Counted from the first letter of the stretch, positions 47,271 to 58,628 are shown. The stretch: DNA of 64,000 nucleotides from Rhyzopertha dominica (GCA_025024175.1 QCXZ01000041.1:38001786-38065785), one strand, 5' to 3'. Notes: a model not told the origin generated them from the sequence alone. Translations and numbers: made by a program.

Positions 47271-47866
47271 ATTGAAAAGCGTAAATACTTTAATAACATT
47301 TACGTGTCAACAAACATTTGTAAATCTTAAGAAGAATAAGAGCGTTTCTACTTTATCTAATTCATTATCGGGTTACAATATAATTAACGATTTTTTATAC
47401 CCTGAAGTAATTTTGACTATAGGTAGCAGTATATTTCAGTTATATGAGACGTGCTCTAAACCAGTGACAAGTAGGTTGATTCAATTTAGATTGACATATG
47501 AAGCGGAAGTATACTACATTGTTAAATATTATAAGCATTATTTCAGCTACGGATAAGGGAATGATCACACAACACTTGTGCTGCTGGATTACACTAAAGT
47601 ATTTGATATCATTGATCATAAAGTTATATACTACATAGGTATTGCTTCATGTTTCTCTAGATAATAAAGGCACAGAACTGGTTTTCAGTTATATGACAGA
47701 TACATACATGTTGAATTGTGTGCAAAAATGTCAAACTTTTAACAGATTAGATGCTGGAGTACCTCAAAAGTCAATACTCGGTCCTCTACTTTTACTTCCA
47801 CATCTAACGGATGTATTGTCTCGCGAAAAAAATTTTCAAATATTTTTATTTCTTCAATNGCTTTAA
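47271..47866 (+). pseudogene. LINE (Jockey/CR1-type) reverse transcriptase fragment
   Basis: The first 280 bp may be the region before the RT ('SLSGYNIINDFL' resembles the family 'xxIxNxF' block). RT palm blocks follow: 'TTLVLLDYTKVFDIIDHKV' (family 'LLDxSKAFDxIxH', first catalytic Asp present), then after a frame change and several lost residues 'LDAGVPQKSILGPLLLLPHL' (family 'GVPQGSxLGPLLF', Gly changed to Lys). The YADD block is missing: the translation runs into unrelated sequence after 'DVLSREK'. It may belong to the same broad family as the fragment at 23.1-23.5 kb. Confidence 0.75.
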
Positions 47867-47869
47867 ATT

Positions 47870-50500
47870 CTCGAAAAAGGCCAAAAATAAAATTTGAGAA
47901 AAAAATTCTTGTCTGTGTGCGGACGCGATAACTTTTAAGACTTAACATATGAACTTGAAATTTGGCATACATATAACATCTCAGCTACCTAGAGCGACCT
48001 ATTGTTTTTAGGGTAAATAGGGTATCGGAATGGGAGCTGAAATTGTAAGGTAACTACTATTTTTGAATTTTTATTTTTTTCCTTTTAGTATTGATGACTA
48101 TTATTATAATTGCGAGAATTATTCGTCCCTATACATTTTCGGTGCAGCAAACTGTTTAGAAGATATTAGCGCATAAGAAACGCTTCCTGAATATCTCAGA
48201 AAATACTTAATATATTCAAAAGTGAAACTACTATCAGATAGGGGTAAAATTCCTCAAAAAGATTTACAATTTTTTTCAAAATTTTGACATCGAAATATTT
48301 CCAAAAAAACTGGATTTTGGACCCTACACTCACGATATTTTAAAATTTTATTATATAGAAAATCAAATTTCCGATTGAACAAATTTGTAGAGATAAAAGA
48401 TGCTCAAAACCTTATTATTGATCGTATAAGAAATAAAAGCGAAAATGTAATTTTGACCATTTGATGTGTACTTATTGATTCAAATTGCAGCGGTTTTTAT
48501 TATTTACACATCCCTCTTTGCTTCAGTCACTAAGAATGCTAATTTTCATTGTTATGCATATATTTCTTGAGTTTATATGTTGTTCAGGGTAGATAAGGTA
48601 TCCGTAGCATGCGAAAAACTAAATGATGATCTACTGCAATTGAGATATCGGCGAAACACATTTTTTTTTAAATTCAGCGAACCCAACTATATTAATATTT
48701 TGAAAGAAGGCTGATATGATTAGTAAGGTAACTAATTTATCAGTTCATGTAAAGGGTACGTCGCAGGCCATTACAGAATCGGCAAGAAACTTCGGTATCT
48801 GTCCCGACAATACGTTTCGATTTAAAGTAAATACATAAAAAAAATCTTCAAACCGCTTATCTAAACCTTAAATTATTGTTTCACGATACAACATTCTTCT
48901 TTCATTAAGACTGCCGATTCAGACGTGAGAGCACGATTTGCTTGACCAGGTGGCTAAAAATGAGCTACATAATAAAACATGATATTGTATATTCAATCTA
49001 TAATAAATATCGGCGAGCTTACACTGTACAAGAAACGAACAGCAGGACCCTTTCCTGCCTAATGCACTGCTTCAGTAGAGTTGCCATTTTTAAGCAGTGA
49101 GTTTGACAGCACTATAAATTTTTCCTACAGTGTCACTAACAAAGCCTTTTAGATCTCAAAATTATCATTTCTTTCTACTTTTAGAACAGGGTTCTACATC
49201 GAGCATTTTTAAAGCGCTCTGATGTGTATTGAATGCCTATGCAATGTTTGACTTCCGATTGAAAGTCTATAGACGGTGCAAAAAATTCTTCCTTTTTTCG
49301 GAAATAGCGCTCTTAATATATCTATAGCAGAAGATGACGACAATAAATTATGGTAGNGCGGGTAAAAACCTAAGCATATAATGCAGAAAATTGGAAATCG
49401 CATTTCTACAGAATAATTAATAGTAAGCCTCTTGCTATTATTACCATTAACTATTCAAGACTTTCACTACTGAACAGCAAGAAAAAATACATATACAGCA
49501 TATCAATTGTATTACACCTGCTGTAGTCATCGTTCAATGTCCTTTACTACTCACAAAAATTTCCTGTAGTGTTTCCCACTCAAATATGTTACTTTAGTGC
49601 ACAAGTAATTGCGCGTAATTTCCAATTGTCAACTGAAACAATCAAGACATGTTTTTTTGCCAACTGTTTAAGCTTCCTACAAGCATAATAAGTCAACTTC
49701 AATACAACTGGAAATGCAATATTGTTTGATGGATGATATACCTTGTTAACGAGCGCGGGACAAAAAAATGACTAAAATTACAGGCCAGTTTGGGTATAAC
49801 AGTAAAGTCTGGTAAAATAACTATAATAAATTAATGATAAATTATGTGTGAATGCGACAAGCTGTAAAAAAGCGAACATGCAAATCTTTTTACCTGCAGC
49901 ACGGTGAAAAAATCTTTTGGTAAGCAGTGATCGATTACCTATAAGATAAGTTGCCGCACGTGTCAAAGCAAGCCAAACATTCTTACATATAATGTGCAGC
50001 AAGCAAAAACGACAGCTTAAAGTTGCTAAAATGCTTCGCCATTAAAACAAAACAAATACATACTTATAAAGGTTGAGCTTTTTCAACGTTTAGCATGAGC
50101 ATTTCAAAAATTAGCGGAGATAGAATAAAAGGCTAAATGGGGAATAATTTCCAGCTTTAAGAGCCACCTTCAATGCACCTTTTGGATTTTGTAAAATGTT
50201 TGTGGCTCACTAGATATTTAAAAGAAACGAATTTTGGCGATATCTTCTTATTCGTCTAACGTCGCTATTTTTAATTTTACATAAACGCGTAGATACAGAA
50301 ATTGTAAAAAAACATTACCAATAAAATAATGTCATTCATTTTTTTAAGTAAGCTGTCATTCTCGAGATATGCCATAAACTGACATTTATTACGATTTCAT
50401 AAAATCGACCATTTTTGCAAGCTTCCCAACCGTGTGAAATCTAATATTTATGCATGTTTAAAAACTAAAACAAGTCAAGTAATAATTAATTACCTACAAG
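47870..50500. other. AT-rich intergenic stretch
   Basis: No gene is supportable. An AGGGTARATARGGTATC block near 48012 recurs in diverged form near 48586 in direct orientation, suggesting an old repeat. N bases lie at 47860 and 49357. Confidence 0.45.
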
Positions 50501-50504
50501 TAAT

Positions 50505-50900
50505 GTTAAAAAAACCACCATTATTATCAAGGCATGTATTGCACCGTTTCAAAACAGGTAGATAGTGAAGATTTTCTAATAGAAAGCCCATCCATTCCCT
50601 TGAAACCTTCTTCAATGCCTTGACTCTGAGGTCTTCCATTATTTCTTAGCTACTGTAATAAATTTTGTTTTTAATTGTTCCCCATATAAAAAGACGCAAG
50701 ACTGAAAGATCTGGAGATCTTCTTCTGCCACCCCTAGGCCCTAGTCTCCCGACCATGCATTCCATACATTGGCTGAATATATGGACCCCACTGGATGACC
50801 TGAAGTCGTGGTGAAATGACGGTACGCAGTACATATTTTTGTTCCATCTGCGATTGAACCCCAGCAATGGTATCGGCTCGGTTACTTCCGCTAGCAGCAT
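50505..50900 (-). pseudogene. mariner/Tc1-like transposase C-terminal remnant
   Basis: The minus strand reads 'GPRGGRRRSPDLSVLRLFIW', the counterpart of the 'WPARSPDLTPLDFFLWG' block widespread in insect IS630-Tc1-mariner-type proteins. Downstream, 'TIKNKIYYSS', a TAA, 'EIMEDLRVKALKKV' and 'RCNTCLDNNGGFFN' match the 'YxTxxxTxExLKxRI' and 'CLxxNGxxFEHLL' blocks. The third catalytic Asp, expected at 'LD' of 'PLDFFLWG', is Arg here, so it is catalytically dead as well as interrupted. The N-terminal DNA-binding part and first catalytic Asp were not found. Confidence 0.6.
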
Positions 50901-53300
50901 GATATAGACAGAATGAGCATAANGTTGCCGTCCAGGAAACTGATAGCTATAGGGTTAAGGAACCAGTATAAACCTTCACAGCAGCTACTGTCACCCGGGC
51001 TACTTTAGTCACTGTAATGGTGCAACCACAGTTTAGTAAATATAATATTTATTTATTTATTAAGGTGTGGTGCAACCAACTAAAATATATAAAATATGTC
51101 GATTATCAAGCGAGCNTCCTTAATTTGTAAACGTGTCGCAGAATTAACGCTGCCTGTATTAATCAGAGGTAACACTAACGTACAGCTAGTAGTGTCTTAT
51201 TTGCATCCATGGATGTATAAAAGAGGGGATACCGCATCTCATTGACAGAAAGCGCATTGTTGTGAAACCCACATCTAAATGGCGTGAAGTTAGCGCAATA
51301 ACAAACTTTGTTTTCTTGCCGCGGCATTGGCGTGCCATAATTTGCATTCTTCAGCATGCTTCGGAAACCTAAAAATAATAGATAGGAAAAATATTGTATG
51401 AATATGATTTATGCACACATATAAAACTCATTTTTTTGTTATACACTAGTTAACAATTCATCTTTCAGTAGTAGTGTTGTAAAATATCGGCATAATAAGC
51501 AATTTAAATANCGCACGCCTATGAATCTTAACCTTAAATACTACTTGGGTGTTACATACCTGTGAAATGAAACATTGGGTTAACATCTATCAATCTTTCT
51601 GCACATTTGACACTGCCTGATCATCTTATCACTGCTACCGTTAACAATTATATGGAAATCATTCCCTGCGTCTTGCACATCATAAAACCAAATAAAAACA
51701 AACACGCAAACGTCCAAATAGTGTGTGTCCGTGAACATGAAGTACACAACTGGTCAACTGGAAGATCCAATGTTTTCTACAAATAAACGCTTAGACTGTG
51801 ATCACATGTTGGCATCAGTTTAGAATGTGAAAAGCTGGATTCCCTCTTTTATACATCCATGTTTGCATCAGTGCGATGAAGTACAAAACGTCAAACGGGG
51901 CGAACGTCAAATGTGCATCAAAGTATGCGAACTAATTCACATGGCTGGCGTTGCGTTCGCATTAAAAATAGAAAACCGTGGCCTGTTTTACTAGTTTCTA
52001 TTAAAATAAATTGAACGTAATATGGTTTTATCTCATTGATACCAAGCTTCAGTTATACCCTAGAGTACAAACATTAACGTTGGATATCACGTTTTCTAAT
52101 CTCCGAATAAATGATTGACAATTTCTATAACGTTTCCATTTAAAGACAAAGCTTAACAAACTGGCTTAGAAAGGACAAGTATAAGCCCGGATGCAATCTA
52201 TATCTACTATATCTATATCTACTAGGCGGTCAGTTTATATTTAAACTAACCTTAAATATATAAANTGTGCATTTTTTTGCTTAATACACGAGGAAAAACT
52301 CTTTAATGACCTCCTAATATAACATTTTTGAAAATATTGAAGTGAATGTCTCATCGTCTCAATTATGGTACATCACACAATATTTCGATAGATCAAATGA
52401 AATCTACACATGATTTTAAGAAAAAGTCAATCTTCAAGAAATTACAACTAACGACTATTACAATAGTGGTAGGACAGTAAGCTCCTTACAGAACTATTAT
52501 ACAGTTCCAGATAAGTGCAGGGTGATACTGTTATATCCATTACAAAATCTGACAGCGAAGGAAATCGATATCAATGAAGACCGATACACAACAATCTATT
52601 TTTTCTTGTATCTTTGCAAACCGATGTATTCGTATATCGGATAAGTGTTATGTTAATAAATGCACATGTATACCACAATATGTGTATAATTTGTAATCGG
52701 TACGTCACTTAATTATACTATTTCGATAATAGAATAGTTGGAAAACTTGTATTGTTATCTGTTTATATACCTATGATAAGGTTCACAAGATCGATCTGCT
52801 TTTAGAGCGCTGAGAAGATAAAACAAACGCTAAGTACTATTCAGCCTCTCGATAAGAATTATTGTCTGACAATTTTAGTCTTATCAATGCAGTAGAAGTG
52901 AAACATTCCAACATTGCACCCAATAGTAAATAAAAATAATGTGTTTATTTGTAGCAATACATCAATGTATACAGAAAATGTATGCAAGTAATTTATTTAT
53001 TACTCTTACGTGGTTATTAATTTTACATCTGCAATAACTACAACACCACAGAAATTCAAACCCAAATAGAAGCAACATAAGAAAATGTTTAAACCAAGGT
53101 TATTAAATATCAGACATATTATTCGGAGAGACGAAGGAGGAAGAAGGAATTCACATAACTTGATGTTCAGAAAGAATACATTACATCAACGTAAGAAAAG
53201 TGGTTTAAGGCCACTAGGCGTGATATGCCGACATCGCAAAGTTTGTTTTCATTTTAATTTTAGTTTTATTATTCTTTTTGAGGTTATAGGTGCTTACCAT
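50901..53300. other. Intergenic stretch with one inverted pair
   Basis: It holds a 29-bp inverted pair (51202-51230 and 51839-51867, 26 of 29 matching), described separately, and N bases at 50923, 51116, 51512 and 52265. No gene is supportable. Confidence 0.5.
51202..51867. repeat. 29-bp inverted repeats with a TATAAAAG core, 608-bp spacer
   Basis: The left arm contains CATGGATGTATAAAAGAGGG and the right arm is its reverse complement with three mismatches. Read as DNA, each arm has a TATAAAAG box and the two point towards each other. Read as protein on the opposite strands, both encode 'LFYTSM'. I cannot decide between promoter, exon and transposon end. Confidence 0.5.
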
Positions 53301-53309
53301 TCAGTTTTC

Positions 53310-53516
53310 ATTTTGTTATGGCCGGAAGAGGATATGAAAAATTATATGCGTTTTAGGTTGATAGGGGGAAATGTTATTATAAAGAATGACGTTGTTCCCT
53401 ATATATTCGACTGTCAGCCAGACCGGAAACGAGCCGCAAGTACCCCCGAAAATAAATGGGAATTTATATTTATTCTAACCTCTAAAATAAATGTCAAGTT
53501 TAGGGTACATTTTTGA
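53310..53516 (+). pseudogene. THAP-domain-like fragment
   Basis: THAP domains are C2CH zinc fingers of transposases and derived host proteins, ending in an 'AVPTIF' box. In the frame that starts at 53085 the second half reads 'PEEDMKNYMRFRLIGGNVII', then 'KNDVVPYIFDCQPDRKRAAS', which fits the 'EEDF...LKxDAVPxIF' end of a THAP domain followed by a basic linker. The CxxC and CxxH residues expected upstream are not visible in this frame, so only the domain end survives. It lies just left of a hAT-like element but is outside its target duplication. Confidence 0.4.
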
Positions 53517-53588
53517 TTCTCACTTTTTTATATTTACAAATAGTATGTTTCCAACAACCCATTGTGATCAAATTTTCAATACTATGTT

Positions 53589-54545
53589 TAGAGTAGGGAC
53601 TATCCGAATTAATATTCGGAATGTTTCCGATTATTCAAATATTCGGATGATTTCGATTATTTCAGAATATTCGGAATACGATTATTTTTACCGCGGTTCG
53701 CGCTTACTGTCATACCGATGATAACCACCACAGGATGCGATGGAAACTTTTTACCGAAATCGGAATATAACTAGAATCGGAATAGGAAACAACTCGCGCA
53801 AGGAAGGTGGGTTATGTATCGAAACTTAGACACTTACCGAATTACGCAATCGCTCGCGCTTGTCCGATACCGACAATAAGCTCATTCCGCTGGCTGTTTG
53901 TTGGAATATTCGTTCAAATAAAAATACAAAAACAAGTAGAATAATATCAAAAAACCTGTCGAAATACATGATCGCTTACGCTTGCTCGGTATTGATACCG
54001 TTTTCTCACGTGCTACTATCCGTAACATTATTTCCAAATACAAAAACGTGTAAAATTGTGTAAACTTCAGTACGATTCTGTCTGACAGAAGCAGTGAGTT
54101 GCTTAATTATTATAACCATTGTCGTTATTAACATGACGTTAGATTCTAATTTCAAATAATCTTTGCAAAAAATAATATGAGAATACAATTGAACTTGGTA
54201 ATCACTTGGTAAGTAAAAAAGTATAGTTTTACGCAACATTCATGTACCTATGACTAAGCCATATTGTACATGCTAATCTTTCTGCACGGGGCAACACAAA
54301 ACAATCCTTTAGGTTGAAGGGTATGACCACAGAATCTAATCTAAATTTGAAAATCATAAACACCAACTGCAACTCGATCGCATGGGGAAGCGAAAGATAC
54401 CGAACTAAGGCGACGCGTTGTGTCGATTCTATTCTGACCGACGCTTCGCCCAGTTTATTCCGATTCCGAATATTACTCCGATTATTAACGTTTTCGGAAT
54501 CGGAACATTCCGATTCTTTCAATCATCCGATTATTCCCAACTCTA
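53589..54545. mobile_element. hAT-like non-autonomous element (957 bp) with 8-bp target duplication
   Basis: The ends are TAGAGTAGGGACTATCCGAA at the left and, inverted, TAGAGTTGGGAATAATCGGA at the right. ACTATGTT occurs directly outside both ends (53581-53588 and 54546-54553), an exact 8-bp duplication as hAT transposases make. Subterminal copies of ATTCGGAAT and CCGATTATT crowd both ends in opposite orientation. No transposase ORF is present inside. Mobilisation would need an autonomous hAT elsewhere. Confidence 0.8.
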
Positions 54546-54954
54546 ACTATGTTAATTTGACAAAATGCACACTTATGTTGTTGCTTTTACGTCCTTATCT
54601 CTGCCGCGTTGAACCACGCGTCGCTCTTCACAAATTCCGTAACCATGAACATGTCTACGGACGGGAGATTATTTGAAGACGCCCTAATGAAGCCTTTAGA
54701 AGTCAACTCATAAGTACATAATTCACTTTTTCCTGGCGTATTTTAATTCGTTTGTCACAAAATGAACTAAAACAACAAACTCATGAATTGACAGGCTGAC
54801 GCTAACGCGTGACGCGCAGACCTTAGATGTAAACAAGCGGCCATTTACAAGACGCCTGACGTCACGGCCAATATGTTCGCGTTTTGGCAGTCACTTTAAA
54901 TTGTACAATATTGTACGCGTTCCACTAACGGGACATCACACAAAGTTTCGGTAA

Positions 54955-55192
54955 TAAGCATCCCACTTCTGTTCGGCACAAGCAGCAGCGTGCGTCAATT
55001 GACGCATGGAAACGTACACCGATGAATTGAAATTTTGCTGCAGCGTACCGCGCCGTGCTGCAGCGGACCGTGCTGCTTAGATGGGAACGGTATCATTTAA
55101 ATACATGCAAACAATTGTAAGCAGCATTTTGCTGCATCGTAATGCGCCGTGCCGTGCCGCACCGTGCTGCGTAAGTGGGAATCGGCCTTAAG
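54955..55192. repeat. GC-rich MITE-like repeat with two 60-bp units
   Basis: Unit 1 (55032-55092) and unit 2 (55126-55186) both run from ATTTTGCTGCA through GCGCCGTGC to ACCGTGCTGC and TGGGAA-CGG. The left border contains CCCACTT, which is inverted near the right end (AAGTGGGAATCGGCC), and a perfect 16-bp palindrome TGCGTCAATTGACGCA lies at 54991-55006. No clear target duplication was seen. Confidence 0.55.
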
Positions 55193-57480
55193 TATTCACT
55201 TTTTGATACATTAAAAATACACCTTATGATTCATTTTTTTATTTTATAAGCTCTCACAGCTGTTTTGTGTATTAGACGCTACCTATTAATACGCAATTTA
55301 ATAAAATATAAATACATGGCAACTACCCAATTACGGCCATGATGATCCCAGCTTTGAAAATGCTCATCACAGCAGTGGGAGAAAAATCAGCGACCACAGC
55401 CAACTAACTACTGTGCTGCAGATAATACTTTATTTTTTTTACCGAGCACTAATGTATATAGAACTTTTTTAATGATTTGCATTTAGCTGTTCCTGGGATA
55501 ATGTTTGCAGCAACTGTTTTAAGTTTTCATTTAATACCCTACTTGCTAAAAGGAAACGAAACTTACATGAGTACAGAAGTAAATGTAAGACTGTAAACAA
55601 CGTGTACACATGCAGATAACAGCAAGTTGTTTGTTAGGTGTTTCAGTACATCGGGCAGAAGCATTTCGGAACTAATTTAAGCATACATTATACATTGAAA
55701 ATTTTCTTGCTCTACGTTCGCAATGTTTACTATTTATTTATCAGATGCTAAGTTTGAAAAAAAAACATAATATGTAATTATTTATTACCAATGCTTATTT
55801 CTTGCAATTGGTGAAAGTTCACGTCAGTTTAATAAATATTCAATCAATTTATCAAACATTTACCACAAACACTTTATACTATTTAACGCTCCTTTTATGC
55901 CCAATATCTTTTTCTGATTCCTCCAATACCTCATAAAAAAGTGCTATCAAACATCATTAAAGTAGTAAACATTATGACCGATTTCATTTGCTCCTAACTT
56001 GTATGCTCAGATGGCGTGAGCATCCTCTACACAAAATGAACGGATTACACTTATTTGTACATTAATTCAGATACTCAATTCACTCATACTCAGATACCAA
56101 GTAATACCATGATCAAATCCAGTATACAAAATACGCAAACCTACAATCTCAAATAGCAGCAAGCCAGGTGTGTACTTGCACCCTTTTTACTCGGAATGTG
56201 CCATTTAATAAACAGAAGCAAAGTTATAACCACAAAGTTATCAAAGAACTTGCATACCAATTTTCTGTAACAATTCTTGTCCATTCACCACGACATTGAC
56301 ATTAATGCACTTTTTGTAGGATTTGCATTAGGCACGAGAACAATTAAAGAATAATTCACTACCACTGAATGGTCTATGTATATAAAAACATAAGGATAAA
56401 GAGCCAGTATGTGGCAAAATTACATATAATGTAATCGGCTTTCCCATTAAGTGGGCAAGATAAGGAATAAAGCACAAATAATTATAATTATATTTTTAAC
56501 GAAAAATTTACTTGCCACCGGCACCTTCATACCAAGTCCGCAAACCGGCAACCAGGGACCACTTATGGATTTTATCTCGGCAAAAGGAGTTTGTGTTTTG
56601 TTTTTGAGTTGTCCAAATTCACCCAGTATGCATAAACGAATTTCTTGTGGCGACCAACCTTCTTAAGCCACCGCTTGGTTCCCATATTTCTCCATTTTAG
56701 AAAAACGAGCAACTAATTTAATGACACATATCACAAACAATTGACGACTTAGTAACATTAGTAATTAATATGTAAATCAACATCTATGTGTCAGGCACAT
56801 GAATTTCCCTTGTTTTAACAAATTCCAATAAGCAACTTTCGGATTTACAGTGCTCCTGCACCAGTAGTTTTTTTATATAGAAAAGCATAACTCACAATAT
56901 ATATTTACTAAAGAATTTTTTTTCCTTCTGGGAGTGATGGCTATCCCCGTTTAATAAATGCGCAATACGAATTCACTTCACTATTATCATTTGTTGGATG
57001 ATATGAATCGGCCTCCGTAGCCTACGTATAGTTTAGCCATTTTACTTAAACGCTTACTAAATACTTATTACCGTAGAACGCTAATGCATATGTGACGTCC
57101 CAGTAAACTGTTAGTCTTATTTCGTCACGTACTGTTGCGACCTTCTTGAATAATTAAAGCGAAGCTGCTGAATATCTAGAATTTCAACTTGGCATTGAAC
57201 ATGTGAAAAATCACCCTGCTTTCATAATTGACGAGCCTAATTTCTGCTACATATTTGTGATAGGCACCCACGTCATAATTTTATCAGGCTAATTAAACGT
57301 AGGTTAGAGCGAAACAAATCAGAAAACAACGGATGTCTGAATCATGTATGAGTTAACATTGTAAGGGTAGAAGACACTACGTAAGAATCTTGCAATGCTG
57401 TTCAATTCGTTCTTCTAATAGACACAAAAAATTAACGAGTTAGAAGATGGTTTTTATTTCTATTAGCGTTAATCCTTGGT
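55193..57480. other. AT-rich intergenic stretch
   Basis: Apart from the doubtful reading frame at 56446-56695 there is no supportable feature. Confidence 0.45.
56446..56695 (-). pseudogene. Unassigned ORF fragment with an early stop
   Basis: On the minus strand an ATG in AAAATGG context opens a frame that meets TAA after 10 codons (56663-56665) and then stays open for about 70 codons, reading 'EGWSPQEIRLCILGEFGQLK' and later 'GPWLPVCGLGMKVPV'. The composition is protein-like and more GC-rich than the flanks. I recognise no family. A donor-like GCAAGTAAAT follows the protein-like part. The opposite strand is also open, so the strand is uncertain. Confidence 0.25.
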
Positions 57481-57520
57481 ACACTTTATCTGAATAGAGA
57501 AGAACACAGGGCATCATCAA

Positions 57521-57528
57521 TGACGTCA
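57521..57528. promoter_or_regulatory. CRE palindrome TGACGTCA
   Basis: This is a perfect CREB/ATF-type site in a short stretch that is more GC-rich than its surroundings, 36 bp before an X-box. The pair suggests a promoter. Confidence 0.4.
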
Positions 57529-57563
57529 TGCGCACAAACCATTTTTAGCACGCGACACCAACC

Positions 57564-57576
57564 GTTGCTAGGTAAC
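57564..57576. promoter_or_regulatory. RFX X-box-like site GTTGCTAGGTAAC
   Basis: Two inverted RFX half-sites (GTTGC and GGTAAC) form an almost perfect X-box palindrome flanked by C and G. X-boxes near start sites mark ciliary genes in animals. The Gypsy insertion starts 68 bp to the right. No gene is visible inside the window for it to drive; it may lie beyond the right edge. Confidence 0.5.
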
Positions 57577-57639
57577 GATACCATTCAGTGGCGTGCTGGC
57601 ATTCGTCTAATTCAACGTTCGAGTTTCGTTTCGAGTAGA

Positions 57640-57643
57640 CGGT
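57640..57643. other. Target-site duplication CGGT, left copy
   Basis: It directly precedes the TGATACAC start of the 5' LTR and is repeated at 63931-63934. Confidence 0.8.
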
Positions 57644-57825
57644 TGATACACTACGCGTAAAAATATTGTAAAATCAGTTATTTGGCCTACGTGCATTTTT
57701 GCCAATCGGCGCATTCACGCGACTTTCTGGCGCCTGGCTCTCGCGTACTCCAGAAACACGTGTGGCGTTCGTATTTCTTTCTTTCTCCCCTTAAGGGAGA
57801 AAAGGACACACATGCCCTGAAGCCC

Positions 57826-57832
57826 TATAAAT
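57826..57832 (+). promoter_or_regulatory. TATA box of the Gypsy LTR
   Basis: TATAAAT in CCCTATAAATACGG, with the same sequence at 63188-63194 in the other LTR. Transcription should start about 30 bp downstream. Confidence 0.65.
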
Positions 57833-57870
57833 ACGGTGCGTGTCGTACCTAAAGGCAGAGAGGGACTGGC

Positions 57871-58068
57871 ACCCTGTGCAAACTGTGTCAGTTTTCTTTC
57901 TTATTTCCAAAATCCCACTACCCACACCCTCTGGCCCCCTGTGAAAACTGGGTCAGATCCTCGGCCCCCTGTGAAAACTGGGTCGAATCCACCAACATTT
58001 TCAGCTAACCAACGACGCTCTTCAGGCTCTGGTACTAACGTATTTGATCTCCCCTGTGAAAACTGGAG
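57871..58068 (+). repeat. Four copies of a CCCTGTGAAAACTG motif in the LTR
   Basis: Copies lie at about 57871-57888 (GTGCAAACTG variant), 57936-57954, 57966-57984 and 58050-58068. The middle two are 30 bp apart and extend to CCCCTGTGAAAACTGGGTC. All follow the predicted start site, so they would lie in the R/U5 leader RNA. Function unknown. Confidence 0.7.
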
Positions 58069-58077
58069 AACAAATAC
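58040..58077 (+). other. Hairpin in the 5' LTR
   Basis: GTATTTGATCTCC pairs with GGAGAACAAATAC (12 of 13), looping out the fourth CCTGTGAAAACT motif. In the 3' LTR (63402-63439) the stem is perfect. Confidence 0.7.
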
Positions 58078-58570
58078 TAACAAGTACTCAGACGCCACCA
58101 GGAGTTGACGTTCCAGAGCGCGCCGAACCCCATGGGCAAGAATCTGGGTAAGCGACAGCGGCTACGGCGATATGCCCTCAACCGCCGAGGAGATCCGCAA
58201 TCGCTATCGCCTGTAAGAACACCAAAAGCCCCGCTCACACCGAGGTACCTAGGGCCATCCACGCCACCAGCTACCCCGAAGACGACGACATACGTCTGCG
58301 GCAGTCCCGCGACGCCACAAGCTCCGCGTACGCCCGATCTACGTGGCGCCAGGGCGTATTTCACCATCCGGCGCTTATTCGGAGCCTCCCAACCAGGCCG
58401 CAGTCCGAGGGAGAGGCCAGGGAATAAGAGACCTTGTTATATAAAAATAACACCATCTTTAATAAAAATAAAAATATATAAAATAACTCATAGCGAAATA
58501 AAAGATATAAAAATAAAATAACCTAATCACGCTTCACACAGTGACGTCCACCATTCCCGTTTACGTCAAT

Positions 58571-58588
58571 TGGCGCCCAACGTGGGGC
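58571..58588 (+). other. Primer-binding site, tRNA-Lys type
   Basis: TGGCGCCCAACGTGGGGC begins two bases after the LTR end and is the standard tRNA-Lys-complementary site. Confidence 0.85.
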
Positions 58589-58628
58589 CGTTTCAGAACG
58601 GACGTTTTGAAAACCGCACGGCCCAAAC

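Larger units (their letters stand above)
57644..58568 (+). repeat. Gypsy 5' LTR (925 bp)
   Basis: It begins TGATACACTACGCG and ends CCGTTTACGTCA. It contains a near-palindrome TCTCCCCTTAAGGGAGA (57784-57800) just before a TATA box, four copies of a CCCTGTG-AAACTG motif after it, a hairpin at 58040-58077 and an A-rich 3' part with AATAAA signals. The T-A-C-G-T-C-A end resembles a half CRE. An ORF of 90 codons runs through the repeats but has no support as a gene. Confidence 0.92.

Noticed and set aside
56500..56660. Weak resemblance of the orphan frame to bacterial restriction specificity subunits (LGEFGQLKN)
   Set aside because: Only a few residues match, in a eukaryotic AT-rich context; too short to support transfer.
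57836..58108. ORF of 90 codons inside the Gypsy LTR, repeated in the other LTR
   Set aside because: It simply translates the CCCTGTGAAAACTG repeats and the opposite strand is open too; no sign of a protein.
58105..58521. 138-codon ORF in the 3' part of the Gypsy LTR
   Set aside because: It lies in untranslated LTR sequence, has low-complexity Pro/Lys composition, and is mirrored by an open frame on the other strand.
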